Assembly (NCBI RefSeq): GCF_000336755.1
Contig: NZ_AOLK01000022.1
Coordinates: forward strand, 108,277-172,276
Source: Haloferax elongans ATCC BAA-1513
GTDB taxonomy: Archaea > Halobacteriota > Halobacteria > Halobacteriales > Haloferacaceae
DNA length: 64,000 nucleotides
Direction: 5' to 3'
Part shown: positions 19,313 to 28,251 of the stretch, one piece after another
Numbering within the stretch: position 1 is the first letter of the stretch
Layout: the number at the start of each line of letters is the position of its first letter
Made by a program: the position numbers and the translations under genes
The notes under the pieces: model-generated
What the model saw: only the letters and a program-made list of their open reading frames with translations
The model's database searches: none
What the model was told of the DNA's origin: nothing

Positions 19313-20482
19313 ATGACCGCCGTCAAGGACAGCGTCCACGACTACATCTCTCTGGACCCCGTGGCCGCCGACCTCGTCGATACCCCCGAATTCCAACGTC
19401 TCCGCCATATCAAGCAACTCTCGACGGTTCGCCTCGTGTACCCCTCTGCGAGCCATACCCGATTCGAACACAGCCTCGGCGTCTATCACCTCGCCTCGCG
19501 CGCCCTCTCGCATCTCGGCATCGAAGGCGAGGAAGCCGCCCACGTCCGCGCCGCCGCGCTCCTCCACGACATCGGCCACGGCCCGTACGGCCACCAGACC
19601 GAGGACCTCATCCGCCGCCGAACCGGCCGCGACCACGACGAGATTCACGACCTGCTCGACGGCTCTGTCGTCGGTGAGACGCTCGAAACCCACGGCTTGG
19701 ACCCGATGCACGTCGCCGATATCGTCGACGGCGGCGGCGGCCTCGGCCAGCTCGTCTCGGGGGAACTCGACGTGGACCGCATGGACTACCTCGTCCGCGA
19801 CGCCCACCATACGGGCGTTCCCTACGGAACCATCGACCACGGTCGGCTCGTCCGCCAACTCCGCTACCGAGACGGGCAGCTCGTCCTCGCCGAGGGGAAC
19901 GTCCAGACCGCCGAATCGCTCCTCCTCGCTCGCGCCCTGATGAACGGGACGGTGTACCGCCATCACACGTCACGTATCGCGGGCGCGATGCTCGAACGCG
20001 CCTCCGAACGCCTCGTCGACGACGGCCTGCCAATCGAGGAGTTCGTTCGGATGGCCGACCACGACCTGCTCGTCGCACTGGGCGAACGTGTCCCCGACCT
20101 CGGGAAACGCATCGAACGTCGGACCCTCTACAAGCGAGCTATCTGGGCACCGCTCAGTGCTGTCCCCGCAGACGTGGTCGAACTCGGCCACGACGAGACC
20201 CGCGCTGCCGAGCGTGAGATTGCAGAGATTTCCGACGTCGCGCCCGAGAAGGTCATTATCGACGCGCCGCCGACGCCGCGAATCAAGGAATCGCGGAGTC
20301 GCGTCGTCGTCGACGGCGTGGTTCAGCGACTCGAATCTGCCTCCGAACTCGTCGGCGCGCTCCGGGCGACCGAGCGCGCGCAGTGGAGACTCGGCGTGTA
20401 CGCTCCCGAGGTCGCCCGCGACGAGGTGGCCGCGGCGGCGGTCGACGTGCTCGACCTCCCGATGCACGTCGTCTCGCAGTAG
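19313..20482 (+). CDS. HD superfamily phosphohydrolase (first paralogue)
   Basis: A 389-residue HD-domain metal-dependent phosphohydrolase of the COG1078 / dNTPase-like group. The first His is in HTRFEHSLGVYHLA (about residue 50), the HD pair in AALLHDIGHG (about residue 85), and the later Asp in ELDVDRMDYLVRDAHHTG (about residue 155). Related enzymes hydrolyse dNTPs or other nucleotides, but the substrate here is unknown. A TATA-like stretch (CTATTTGAT, about 19283) sits about 27 nt before ATG 19313 and decides this start over longer ones. A paralogue with long identical DNA stretches lies at 26946-28169. Confidence 0.88.
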   Translation: MTAVKDSVHDYISLDPVAADLVDTPEFQRLRHIKQLSTVRLVYPSASHTRFEHSLGVYHLASRALSHLGIEGEEAAHVRAAALLHDIGHGPYGHQTEDLIRRRTGRDHDEIHDLLDGSVVGETLETHGLDPMHVADIVDGGGGLGQLVSGELDVDRMDYLVRDAHHTGVPYGTIDHGRLVRQLRYRDGQLVLAEGNVQTAESLLLARALMNGTVYRHHTSRIAGAMLERASERLVDDGLPIEEFVRMADHDLLVALGERVPDLGKRIERRTLYKRAIWAPLSAVPADVVELGHDETRAAEREIAEISDVAPEKVIIDAPPTPRIKESRSRVVVDGVVQRLESASELVGALRATERAQWRLGVYAPEVARDEVAAAAVDVLDLPMHVVSQ

Positions 20483-20585
20483 ACCGCTCATAACCGACGC
20501 GACCGGCTACGTTCTCCGTCAATCGGTGTATAACTAATCACGTTGCGGGGGAACGTTCCGCCGCGAACCCCGTGCGAGTCCCCCA

Positions 20586-22004
20586 ATGAACATCTCCCTA
20601 TCCTCTTCGAAACTCTTCATCGCGAAGGTGTCGAACACCGTCCTGTCGTTCGCCGCCTTCGCGTACTTCGCGCGAGAACTCGGCGCGGGCGTCCTCGGGA
20701 CGTTCTTCCTGTTTCAGGCGCTCCTCGGCGTCCTCTCTATCGTCGCCGACGCCGGAATCGGCACGGCTGTCGAGCAGCGAATCGGTCGCGGCGAGCGAGT
20801 CGGAGAGGTCGTCGCGGCCGCGGCAGCAATCACCGTCGGCGGTGCTGGACTCGTCGGCCTCGGCCTGTTCGTCTTCCGCGGCGACGTGACGGCCTACGTC
20901 GGCGTCGACGCCGCACCGTTTATTCTCGCGGCGCTCGTCCTCTCCCGGGCGACGACGATTGCCGAAAGCGCCCTTCGCGGCGAACTCCGCGTCGGCGAGA
21001 CGGCCGCGCTCCAACTGGTCCAACAACTGGTGTTTATCGGACTCGCAACCGCGCTCGTCGTCGCCGGCGGCGGCGCACTCGAACTCGTGGGTGCCTACCT
21101 CGTCGGCCTCGGTGTCCGGTTCGTCTGGGCCGTCTGGAAGCTTCGCCCGTCGATTGCTCGGCCTTCTCTCGCCCGCATTCGGTCACTTCTGTCCTTCGGG
21201 AAGTACAACATCATTCCCACAATCGGCCTGCAGGTCCACAGCTGGATGGACGTGCTCATCATCGGGTTCATCCTCACGCAGGACGCCGTCGGCACCTACG
21301 AAATCGCGTGGCGCGTCGCGGGCGTCACGCTCCTTCTCACACACGCGATAGGGCCGTCTATCCTCCCGCAGACCAGCGCGTGGGCCGAGGCGAACGCCGA
21401 CCGTATCGGTCGCCTTCTCACTCGGGCGACGACGCCCGCCCTCGCGCTCATCATTCCCGCAGCAGTCGGCGCGTTTCTCATCGGCTCCGACCTTCTCGAA
21501 GCGGTCTTCGGCCCGCCGTTCGCCGGCGCGTGGCTCGTCCTCGTCGTCCTCATCGTGGGCAAAATTCCCGAAGCGATTCAGATACTCGTCGGACGGTGTC
21601 TGCTCGGCCTCGACCGCCCGGATTTGGTCGCCCGCGCGACAGTCGTCGGCATCTCGCTCAACCTCGTGTTGAACGTGGTGCTCATCCTCCAGTTCGGTCT
21701 CATCGGAGCGGCCGTGGCGACGACACTCGCGTACACTGCCGGGATGGTGATTCGGGTTGTGTACCTCTCTCGCCTCGTCACCTATCGGCTTCCCGTTGCC
21801 AACCTGCTTCGGCTCACCGCCGCGGCCGCCGTGATGGGTGTCGCCGTCGGGGGACTGCTGCAGGTCGCCCCGCCGAGCGGCCTCCTCGCCGTCCTCGCGT
21901 ACGTCGGCTTCGGAGGCGTCGTCTACGCTGTCGCCGCGCTCAGCTTCGAGTCGATTCGGTCGCTCGTGTTCGACTTCGCGCGAGCGGTCACCTCGGGAGG
22001 GTAG
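20586..22004 (+). CDS. Polysaccharide flippase, Wzx/RfbX type
   Basis: An integral membrane protein of 472 residues with about 12-14 hydrophobic segments. The N terminus (KVSNTVLSFAAFAYFARELGAGVLGTFFLFQALLGVL) is typical of oligosaccharide flippases of the MATE/MVF superfamily, which move lipid-linked glycans across the membrane. It opens a four-gene cassette with an AsnB-like, an AlkP-like and a FemAB-like gene, so its cargo is probably a cell-surface glycan. A gap of 103 nt separates it from the HD hydrolase. Confidence 0.85.
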   Translation: MNISLSSSKLFIAKVSNTVLSFAAFAYFARELGAGVLGTFFLFQALLGVLSIVADAGIGTAVEQRIGRGERVGEVVAAAAAITVGGAGLVGLGLFVFRGDVTAYVGVDAAPFILAALVLSRATTIAESALRGELRVGETAALQLVQQLVFIGLATALVVAGGGALELVGAYLVGLGVRFVWAVWKLRPSIARPSLARIRSLLSFGKYNIIPTIGLQVHSWMDVLIIGFILTQDAVGTYEIAWRVAGVTLLLTHAIGPSILPQTSAWAEANADRIGRLLTRATTPALALIIPAAVGAFLIGSDLLEAVFGPPFAGAWLVLVVLIVGKIPEAIQILVGRCLLGLDRPDLVARATVVGISLNLVLNVVLILQFGLIGAAVATTLAYTAGMVIRVVYLSRLVTYRLPVANLLRLTAAAAVMGVAVGGLLQVAPPSGLLAVLAYVGFGGVVYAVAALSFESIRSLVFDFARAVTSGG

Positions 22005-22044
22005 GCGTGAAACCGGAGATGCGGTTGCAATCCGTTATTGCCTT

Positions 22045-22073
22045 CGTAACAGTACCTCTCGAGAGACGTTACG
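22045..22073 (+). promoter_or_regulatory. Nested inverted repeat upstream of the AsnB-like gene
   Basis: A perfect 10-bp palindrome CTCTCGAGAG (22056-22065) sits inside outer arms CGTAAC (22045-22050) and GTTACG (22068-22073). A separate hairpin follows at 22085-22102 (AGTCAC, six-base loop, GTGACT). Both are in the 129-nt gap between flippase and AsnB-like genes. They could be an operator or a terminator/attenuator; the sequence alone does not decide. Confidence 0.5.
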
Positions 22074-22133
22074 ACTGTGCTAACAGTCACTGGTTCGTGA
22101 CTAACTAACCCCGTTTCTCACCTCCTGTCAGGC

Positions 22134-24128
22134 ATGGCAGGGTTATGTGGCATCGTCGGTCCGAGAGACTGTCCACTCGGACCACTCCTGACGGAACACA
22201 CGAGGACCGGAGAAACACCCCAGTCGTACGACAGCGGCGACGTTCGCGTCGGCGTTTCGACGATGACAGACGCCGACCAACCGGTTTTGGCGACGTCGAA
22301 CGTTCGTATCTGGGTTTGGGGAGACATCCACGGAATACAGACCGCAGACGGCTACGAGAGTCGGTACGCGGCTGACGACGTACCATCGACACCCGCGTAC
22401 TGCCGCGGCCTCTACGACCGCTTCGGCCTCGATTTCCTCTCGCGAGTGAACGGGACCTTTGCAGTCACACTCTACGACCGACAGCGCGAGCGGTTTCACA
22501 TCGCGACCGACCGCCTCGGGACACACCCAATCTACCTCGCCGAGACTGCAAGCGGCGCGTTCGTCTTCGGCACGGACCTGCAGGCACTTGCCGTCTACCC
22601 AAACATCGACGCTCGCTTCGACGCCGACGCACTTAGTGCGTTTTTCGCTACCGCGGCGGTTCCGGGGACGCAAACCGTCTTCGAGAACGTCACCGAACTC
22701 GAACCCGGAACGACGCTCTCGTACGACCTCGAGACGGGGGAGACGACCCGCGAGCAGTACTGGACGCTCTCGTACCGCCCGGTCGACAGACCGTTCGACC
22801 AGGTCGCAGACGAGTTCACCGAGACGGTTCAGACAGTCGTCAACGACCGCCTGAGAACCGACGAGCGGGCTGGCGTCCTCCTGAGCGGCGGCAGCGACTC
22901 GCGGCTCATCCTTGCCGCAGCAGACGACTCCTCGGTCGTCACCTACCACATGAACGACTGGATGAACCGCGAGGCTCGCGTCGCGGAGCGTACCGCAGAG
23001 ACTGCGGGCGTTCCGTTCTCGCTGCTCCAGCGAGACGACCACTACCCGGCGCGAATCCTCGACGACAACGCGGCAGTGATGAACTTCTACGGCGAGTTCA
23101 ATCAGGGCCACGTCACGGGCTTCCTCGACGACATCCACGACGAGGTGGACCTCTTGGTCACCGGACTCTACAGCGATTGGCTGTTCAAGGGCCTCTCGAT
23201 ACGACGATGGACGATTCCACTCGGCCCGCTGGGGACGTTCCAACTCCCGTGGGAAGACGCGCCAGCAGATGCCGACGAGTACGTCCAGCGCTGTTCGACT
23301 GAGTTGCCGCCGTATCTCTCGGCATCGGCTTCGAAATCGCTCGACGAGATACTTGCCGACGGTGTCGAAACGGGACAGGACGGACTCGAATACCACGGTG
23401 TCACGTACCCGTCGCTTCGCGAACTCGTCTCCTACGGCGAGTGCTACCCGATGTCCAACGACGCCGACCTCTTTTACTACGGCCTGACACAGACGAAGCG
23501 ACACTGGACGCCGTTCCTCGACAACCGACTCGTCGACCTCGCGTTGACCGTCCCCGTCAAGCACCTCATCGGCCCGAACCTCGTGAACGCCGCCGTTGCG
23601 AGACTCGACGCCGACCTCGCCGCGATTCCCCACGCGTCGACGGGCGTCCCGCTGTCGCGGCGGTATCCACTGGACTTCCTCCAGACGAAGGTAAACGCGT
23701 TCGACCACCTGTTCGTCCGCCCCGAACACGGCGAGAAGTCGTACCATGTCTCCGGCCCGTGGATGGAAGACGGCGAGTACATCAGAGACACTTCGTTCGT
23801 CCTCGACACGCTCGCCGAGAGCCGCGCAGTCATCGACGCACTTCCCTTCCTCGACTGGGAGGGCGTGGTCCGAACCTATCACGCCCACCTCGCCGGGGCG
23901 GACTACAGTCACCAGCTCTACACCCTTCTGTCGTTCGTCAGGATGCCCGCCGTGCGGCACCTCGCTGGTGTCGAGGACGGGGTCGATGCGGCAGAGATGG
24001 CCGAGACAGAAGCGACGCCGGTCGGCCAACTCCGGCCGACGTCTGCAAGTACAAACGGCGAGTTGTACGAACACGGCACAGACGACAGGCACTCGATAGC
24101 TCGCTCCGACGGAGGTGACGACCGATGA
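22134..24128 (+). CDS. Asparagine synthase-like amidotransferase
   Basis: A 664-residue two-domain protein. The N-terminal Ntn-type glutamine amidotransferase domain (about 1-200) is followed by an asparagine-synthetase ATP-pyrophosphatase domain with the PP-loop LLSGGSDSR near residue 250. The catalytic Cys normally follows the initiator Met directly, but here it is residue 5 (MAGLCGIVG) with no alternative start after it. Either a short propeptide is removed or glutaminase activity is lost. Such AsnB-like proteins in glycan clusters modify sugars or lipids rather than making asparagine. It overlaps the next gene by ATGA. Confidence 0.85.
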   Translation: MAGLCGIVGPRDCPLGPLLTEHTRTGETPQSYDSGDVRVGVSTMTDADQPVLATSNVRIWVWGDIHGIQTADGYESRYAADDVPSTPAYCRGLYDRFGLDFLSRVNGTFAVTLYDRQRERFHIATDRLGTHPIYLAETASGAFVFGTDLQALAVYPNIDARFDADALSAFFATAAVPGTQTVFENVTELEPGTTLSYDLETGETTREQYWTLSYRPVDRPFDQVADEFTETVQTVVNDRLRTDERAGVLLSGGSDSRLILAAADDSSVVTYHMNDWMNREARVAERTAETAGVPFSLLQRDDHYPARILDDNAAVMNFYGEFNQGHVTGFLDDIHDEVDLLVTGLYSDWLFKGLSIRRWTIPLGPLGTFQLPWEDAPADADEYVQRCSTELPPYLSASASKSLDEILADGVETGQDGLEYHGVTYPSLRELVSYGECYPMSNDADLFYYGLTQTKRHWTPFLDNRLVDLALTVPVKHLIGPNLVNAAVARLDADLAAIPHASTGVPLSRRYPLDFLQTKVNAFDHLFVRPEHGEKSYHVSGPWMEDGEYIRDTSFVLDTLAESRAVIDALPFLDWEGVVRTYHAHLAGADYSHQLYTLLSFVRMPAVRHLAGVEDGVDAAEMAETEATPVGQLRPTSASTNGELYEHGTDDRHSIARSDGGDDR

Positions 24129-25762
24129 ACGCCGACCGCAGAGTCCTCCTGGTCGGCCTCGACGCGGGGTGTCTGGAAGTGATGCAGCCGATGTTCGACG
24201 ACGGGCTCCTGCCGAACCTTCAGGAAATCTTCGAAAGCGGAGGGTCGGCCCCACTCGAATCACAGGTCCCCCAGTGGACGCCGAGCGCGTGGCCCTCGTT
24301 GTACACCGGCGTCAACCCTGCCAAACACGGCGTGTTCGGGTTCCTCACGTACGACGGCTACGACTGGCGCATCTCCGACGCGACGGACATCGCGGAATCG
24401 ACGCTCTGGGAACTCCTCTCGGAGCGCGGACTGCGCAGCGTCGTCGTCAACGCCCCGGTGACACACCCGCCACGCGAGTTCGACGGCGCGTTGATACCGG
24501 GCTACATCGGTCCCGAAGACCCGGCGACGCACCCACCGGGGCTCTTGGCTGACGTTCGCGAGGCAATCGGCGAGTACCGCGTCTACGGCGAAGATGAATT
24601 CAACCGGACCACGTCGGACGCAGAGCGCGTGCCAGCCTCGGTCCGTGCCGACGAGTACAAACGCCTGATTCGCTCGCGCGGCGAGGCGTTCGTTTACCTG
24701 ACAGAGCGGTTCGACCCCGACTTCGGCTTCGTCGAGTTCCAGCGGACCGACACCGCGGTCCACGACTTCCCCGGCGACCTCGACCTCTTGCGAGAGGTCT
24801 ACCGTGCCACCGACGAACAGGTCGGCCGCGCCGTCGAAGCGTTCGACCCGGATGTCGTGCTCGTCGCCAGCGACCACGGTATCGGGCCCTACGAGGACGT
24901 GGAGTTCCGCGTCAACGAGTTCCTCAGCCGAGCGGGCTACGTCGAGACGGTCCGCGACAAGGAAGGAAGCCCATCGTGGATTCCGCTCTGGAAACAAGAC
25001 CTGAAAGCGCCCGGCGAGTCCGCGTCTGAGTCCGGAAGCGACCCCTCTGTCGTGGACCGGGTACGGGACCGAACACTCACGACCGCGGCGAACACCGTCG
25101 AACGGCTCGGTTTGACCAGCGTCGTCAAGCGCCTCGTCCCGCAGCAGGCGCTCAGGGCCGCCGACGTGCCCGCCCGCGTCGATTTCGAGAACTCACGGGC
25201 CTACATGCGTACGTCGAACGAACTGGGCATCCGAATCAACCTCGCCGGCCGCGAACCGGCGGGTGTCGTCTCCCCCGACGAGTACGAGTCGCTTCGGCTG
25301 GAACTCATCGAGAAACTCTCTACCGTTCGCACCCCGGACGGAGACCCTGTATTCGACGCCGTCGTCCCGCGCGAAGCGGTGTTCGAGGGGCCGTTTATCG
25401 AAGCCGCACCAGATATCATGCTCCTCCCGCGCGACTTCGAGACGTTCCCGGAAGCCGAACTTCGTGGCGACCTGTTCGGGCCGATGTACGAACCGTGGAA
25501 TCACAAGCCGTACGGCGTCGTCGCTATCGCGGGCGACGGGTTCGACCCCACTGCATCGCTCGGGACGCCGCATCTCCTCGACATCGCTCCGACAGTCCTC
25601 TCGCTCCTCGGCCTGCCCCGAAGCGACCGGATGGAAGGGACTGTCCTCCCCGGCGTCACGCCCACGGCGGAAGCAACCTACGAACGCCCCGTCGACCGCG
25701 ACTCGGCCCGTGACGTCGGCGACGACGTCGAATCGCGGCTGCAAGGACTCGGCTATCTCTGA
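24125..25762 (+). CDS. Alkaline phosphatase superfamily protein (type I phosphodiesterase-like)
   Basis: A 545-residue hydrolase of the phosphodiesterase/nucleotide pyrophosphatase branch of the alkaline phosphatase superfamily. The first metal site is in LLVGLDAGC near residue 9, the nucleophile region is TPSAWPSLYTGVNPAKHGVFGF near residue 50, and a later metal-binding segment is VASDHGIGP near residue 245. No signal peptide is seen, so a cytoplasmic role is likely. Translation is coupled to the AsnB-like gene by a 4-nt overlap, and the next gene starts 2 nt after its stop. It may hydrolyse or transfer phospho-head groups on a glycan or lipid carrier. Confidence 0.82.
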   Translation: MNADRRVLLVGLDAGCLEVMQPMFDDGLLPNLQEIFESGGSAPLESQVPQWTPSAWPSLYTGVNPAKHGVFGFLTYDGYDWRISDATDIAESTLWELLSERGLRSVVVNAPVTHPPREFDGALIPGYIGPEDPATHPPGLLADVREAIGEYRVYGEDEFNRTTSDAERVPASVRADEYKRLIRSRGEAFVYLTERFDPDFGFVEFQRTDTAVHDFPGDLDLLREVYRATDEQVGRAVEAFDPDVVLVASDHGIGPYEDVEFRVNEFLSRAGYVETVRDKEGSPSWIPLWKQDLKAPGESASESGSDPSVVDRVRDRTLTTAANTVERLGLTSVVKRLVPQQALRAADVPARVDFENSRAYMRTSNELGIRINLAGREPAGVVSPDEYESLRLELIEKLSTVRTPDGDPVFDAVVPREAVFEGPFIEAAPDIMLLPRDFETFPEAELRGDLFGPMYEPWNHKPYGVVAIAGDGFDPTASLGTPHLLDIAPTVLSLLGLPRSDRMEGTVLPGVTPTAEATYERPVDRDSARDVGDDVESRLQGLGYL

Positions 25763-25764
25763 CC

Positions 25765-26826
25765 ATGTCGCTCGAATTCGTCGACCTGACGGACGACCCT
25801 GAGACGTGGAACCGGTACGTCGACCACGACCACGTCACTGGCGCGACCCCCTTTCACCGCGCCGAGGCGCTTCGCGTCCTCGAAGCGCACTCGAAGGGGA
25901 CGCTTCACTGCCTCGTCGGCCTTCACGGCGACGAACCGGTCGGTCTGCTTCCGGTCTTCGAGACGACCCGCTACGGGCGACCGGCGGTCGTCTCGCCCCC
26001 ACACATACTGGAGAGCTTTTCGCTCGGTCCCGTACTGAACACGGACAACACCGGAAAGCGACGGCGGCGCGAACAGACCCTCGACGAGTTCGTCTCCGGG
26101 TCGGTCCAGTGGCTCCACGACACGTTCGACCCCGATTTCGTCCACCTCCGCGGGACGACCGACCTCACCGACGTGCGGTGCTATCGTTGGGCAGATTTCG
26201 ACGCGACGCCGGACTACACCTACCACGTCGACCTGACGGCCGACGAGGAGACCATCAAATCGCGGTTCAGTCGGAACATCCGGCGCAACATCAAGGACCT
26301 CGACGACCACCGTCTCACGTTCGAACTGGGCGATCGCGACGATATCGACATGGTGCTCGACCTCGTCCGCGACCGCCACGAACAACAGGACAAGTCCTAC
26401 CGCGTCACGCCTGCGTTCGTCCGCGACCTCGCCGACGCACTGCCGGACGGAACAGTCCGAACCCACGTCGCGGTCGTCGACGGCGAGCCCGAGACGGGTA
26501 TCATCGCCATCCACGACGGCGACCGAGTGTATCGCTGGCAGGGCGCTGTCGACCCCGGCGTCGGCTTCCCGGTCGTCAGCCTCCTCGATTGGCACATCAT
26601 GCAGACCGCAAAAGCCGAGGGAGCGAGCGTCTACGACCTCGGCGGGGCGAACATGAAGCGACTCACCGGGTTCAAAGCCAAACTCGGTCCCGAACTCGCT
26701 GTGTACTACAATCTCCGGTGGCGGAGTACTCCCATGGCGCTCCGACAGATGGCTGCCGCCACCGTTGCACCCGCCGTGCCGTTTTCGCTCCCCGGCCCGC
26801 TCGGCGGGTTCCTCACGGAGCGGTGA
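25765..26826 (+). CDS. FemAB-like / GNAT-fold acyltransferase
   Basis: A 353-residue protein with the double GNAT arrangement of the FemAB/BioF2-like group. Recognisable parts are PFHRAEALRVL with GLLPVF in the first half, the basic SRNIRRNIKDLDD loop, and the C-terminal VYDLGGANMKRLTGFKAKLGPEL block. FemAB proteins add amino acids to surface polymers; family members also occur next to AsnB-like amidotransferases in bacterial exosortase/EPS loci. It is the last gene of the tightly packed cassette (2-nt gap), so a joint role in modifying a surface glycan or glycoprotein is likely. Confidence 0.8.
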   Translation: MSLEFVDLTDDPETWNRYVDHDHVTGATPFHRAEALRVLEAHSKGTLHCLVGLHGDEPVGLLPVFETTRYGRPAVVSPPHILESFSLGPVLNTDNTGKRRRREQTLDEFVSGSVQWLHDTFDPDFVHLRGTTDLTDVRCYRWADFDATPDYTYHVDLTADEETIKSRFSRNIRRNIKDLDDHRLTFELGDRDDIDMVLDLVRDRHEQQDKSYRVTPAFVRDLADALPDGTVRTHVAVVDGEPETGIIAIHDGDRVYRWQGAVDPGVGFPVVSLLDWHIMQTAKAEGASVYDLGGANMKRLTGFKAKLGPELAVYYNLRWRSTPMALRQMAAATVAPAVPFSLPGPLGGFLTER

Positions 26827-26842
26827 CTTCGCGTCACCGCCC

Positions 26843-26886
26843 TGCCGTCGATTCTACCTCGTCGCCTTGCCGTCGATTCTACCTCG
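26843..26886 (+). repeat. Two direct 19-bp repeats, 25-nt period
   Basis: TGCCGTCGATTCTACCTCG occurs at 26843-26861 and again at 26868-26886, separated by TCGCCT. The pair lies between the FemAB-like gene and the second HD hydrolase, about 60-100 nt before the latter's start and upstream of its T-rich promoter stretch (26917-26922). Same-face spacing (about 2.4 helical turns) would suit two regulator-binding sites, or the pair could be a slippage duplication. Confidence 0.8.
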
Positions 26887-26945
26887 CCGTCCGGCGATTC
26901 CCTTGCGCCCGACCCTTTTTACCCGATGACGGTCGAATCCTCACC

Positions 26946-28169
26946 ATGACGACCATCAAGGACAGCGTCCACGACCACATCGAGGTCACGGGCGTCGCCG
27001 AAGCCCTTCTCGACACGCCGGAGATGCAGCGTCTCCGCCGTATCAAGCAGTTGGGGACGGTCCAACTGGTCTACCCCTCCGCGAATCACACGCGATTCGA
27101 ACACAGCCTCGGCGTCTATCACCTCGCCTCGCGCGCCCTCTCGCATCTCGGCATCGAAGGCGATGCTGCCGCCCACGTCGAGGCCGCTGCACTCCTCCAC
27201 GACGTCGGTCACGGTCCCTACAGCCACAACGTCGAGGAAGTGACTCACCGCCACACCGGCAAGTACCACGACGACGTCGAGGAACTCGTCACGCGCGGGA
27301 CCGTCGGGTCGGTCCTCGACGACCACGGACTCGACCCCAAACGAGTCGCACGACTCGTCTCCGGGGACGCGAAGTTCGGCCAACTGGTCTCGGGGGAACT
27401 CGACGTGGACCGCATGGACTACCTCGTCCGCGACGCCCACCACACGGGCGTCCCCTACGGCACCATCGACCACGAGCGCCTGATTCGGGAACTCACCTTC
27501 GTCGACGGCGAACTCGTCCTCGCCGAGGGGAACGTCCAGACCGCCGAATCACTCCTCCTCGCTCGCGCCCTGATGAACCCGACCGTCTACGCCCACCACG
27601 TCGCCCGCATCTCGAAGGCGATGTTGCGCCGAGCGTCAGAGCAACTGCTCTCAGAACCCGACATCGACGCCCACGAACTCCGGCGGATGGACGACTACGA
27701 CCTCTTGGTCGGTCTCCGACTCAACCCCTCGACCGCCGACTTCGCCGACCGATTGGCAACCCGAGACCTGTACAAACGGGCCGTCTGGGCCGAACTCTCC
27801 GACGTTCCCGGGTCGCTTCTCGACGCCGACCACGAGACTATCGTCGGCTTCGAACGCGATATCGCCGACACTGCGGGCGTGCCTGCCGAGTCGGTCATCG
27901 TCGATATCCCGTCTCGGCCGTCGATGACAGAATCGTCCTCGCGGGTGATGGTCAACGGCGAGATTCGGCAGTTAGAACGCGAATCACCGCTCGTTCAGGC
28001 GCTTCGAACCGCCCAAGAACAGCAGTGGCGACTCGGCGTGTACGCCCCAGAGGGCGTGACCGAAACGGTGGGCCGCGCCGCCGCCGACGTTCTCGGGTTG
28101 GATGTGAGTGGGGCGCTCGTCAACGAGGTCCGAGGCGGTCTGAATACGACGCTCGACGAGTTCGAGTGA
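26946..28169 (+). CDS. HD superfamily phosphohydrolase (second paralogue)
   Basis: A 407-residue HD-domain phosphohydrolase of the same family as the protein at 19313. The metal-binding motifs are intact: HTRFEHSLG, ALLHDVGHGPYSH and ELDVDRMDYLVRDAHHTG. The paralogues share long blocks that are identical or nearly so in DNA, for example 27094-27160 against 19469-19535, far beyond what protein conservation demands. The C-terminal 150 residues are much less alike. The T-rich stretch at 26917-26922 is a likely TATA for a leaderless start at 26946. Confidence 0.88.
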   Translation: MTTIKDSVHDHIEVTGVAEALLDTPEMQRLRRIKQLGTVQLVYPSANHTRFEHSLGVYHLASRALSHLGIEGDAAAHVEAAALLHDVGHGPYSHNVEEVTHRHTGKYHDDVEELVTRGTVGSVLDDHGLDPKRVARLVSGDAKFGQLVSGELDVDRMDYLVRDAHHTGVPYGTIDHERLIRELTFVDGELVLAEGNVQTAESLLLARALMNPTVYAHHVARISKAMLRRASEQLLSEPDIDAHELRRMDDYDLLVGLRLNPSTADFADRLATRDLYKRAVWAELSDVPGSLLDADHETIVGFERDIADTAGVPAESVIVDIPSRPSMTESSSRVMVNGEIRQLERESPLVQALRTAQEQQWRLGVYAPEGVTETVGRAAADVLGLDVSGALVNEVRGGLNTTLDEFE

Positions 28170-28251
28170 GGGTGTCGCCGCCGACGGGCGGGCGGCCGCG
28201 TTCCACCTCGATGCGGGAGGTTCAAGCGGCGCGACGACCGAGTCGTGAGCG

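Noticed and set aside
22143-24263. A 706-codon open frame on the minus strand opposite the AsnB-like gene
   Set aside because: It is the antisense shadow of a high-GC gene; it has no family motifs, is rich in Arg/Val, and the plus strand has clear PP-loop and amidotransferase motifs.
26843-26886. The twin direct repeats as a CRISPR remnant
   Set aside because: Only two copies with a 6-nt spacer, and no cas genes.
25806-26945. Long N-terminal extension of the second HD gene through the FemAB-like gene
   Set aside because: The extra 380 residues are Arg/Pro-rich out-of-frame translation of the FemAB-like gene. Family similarity and the TATA position place the start at 26946.
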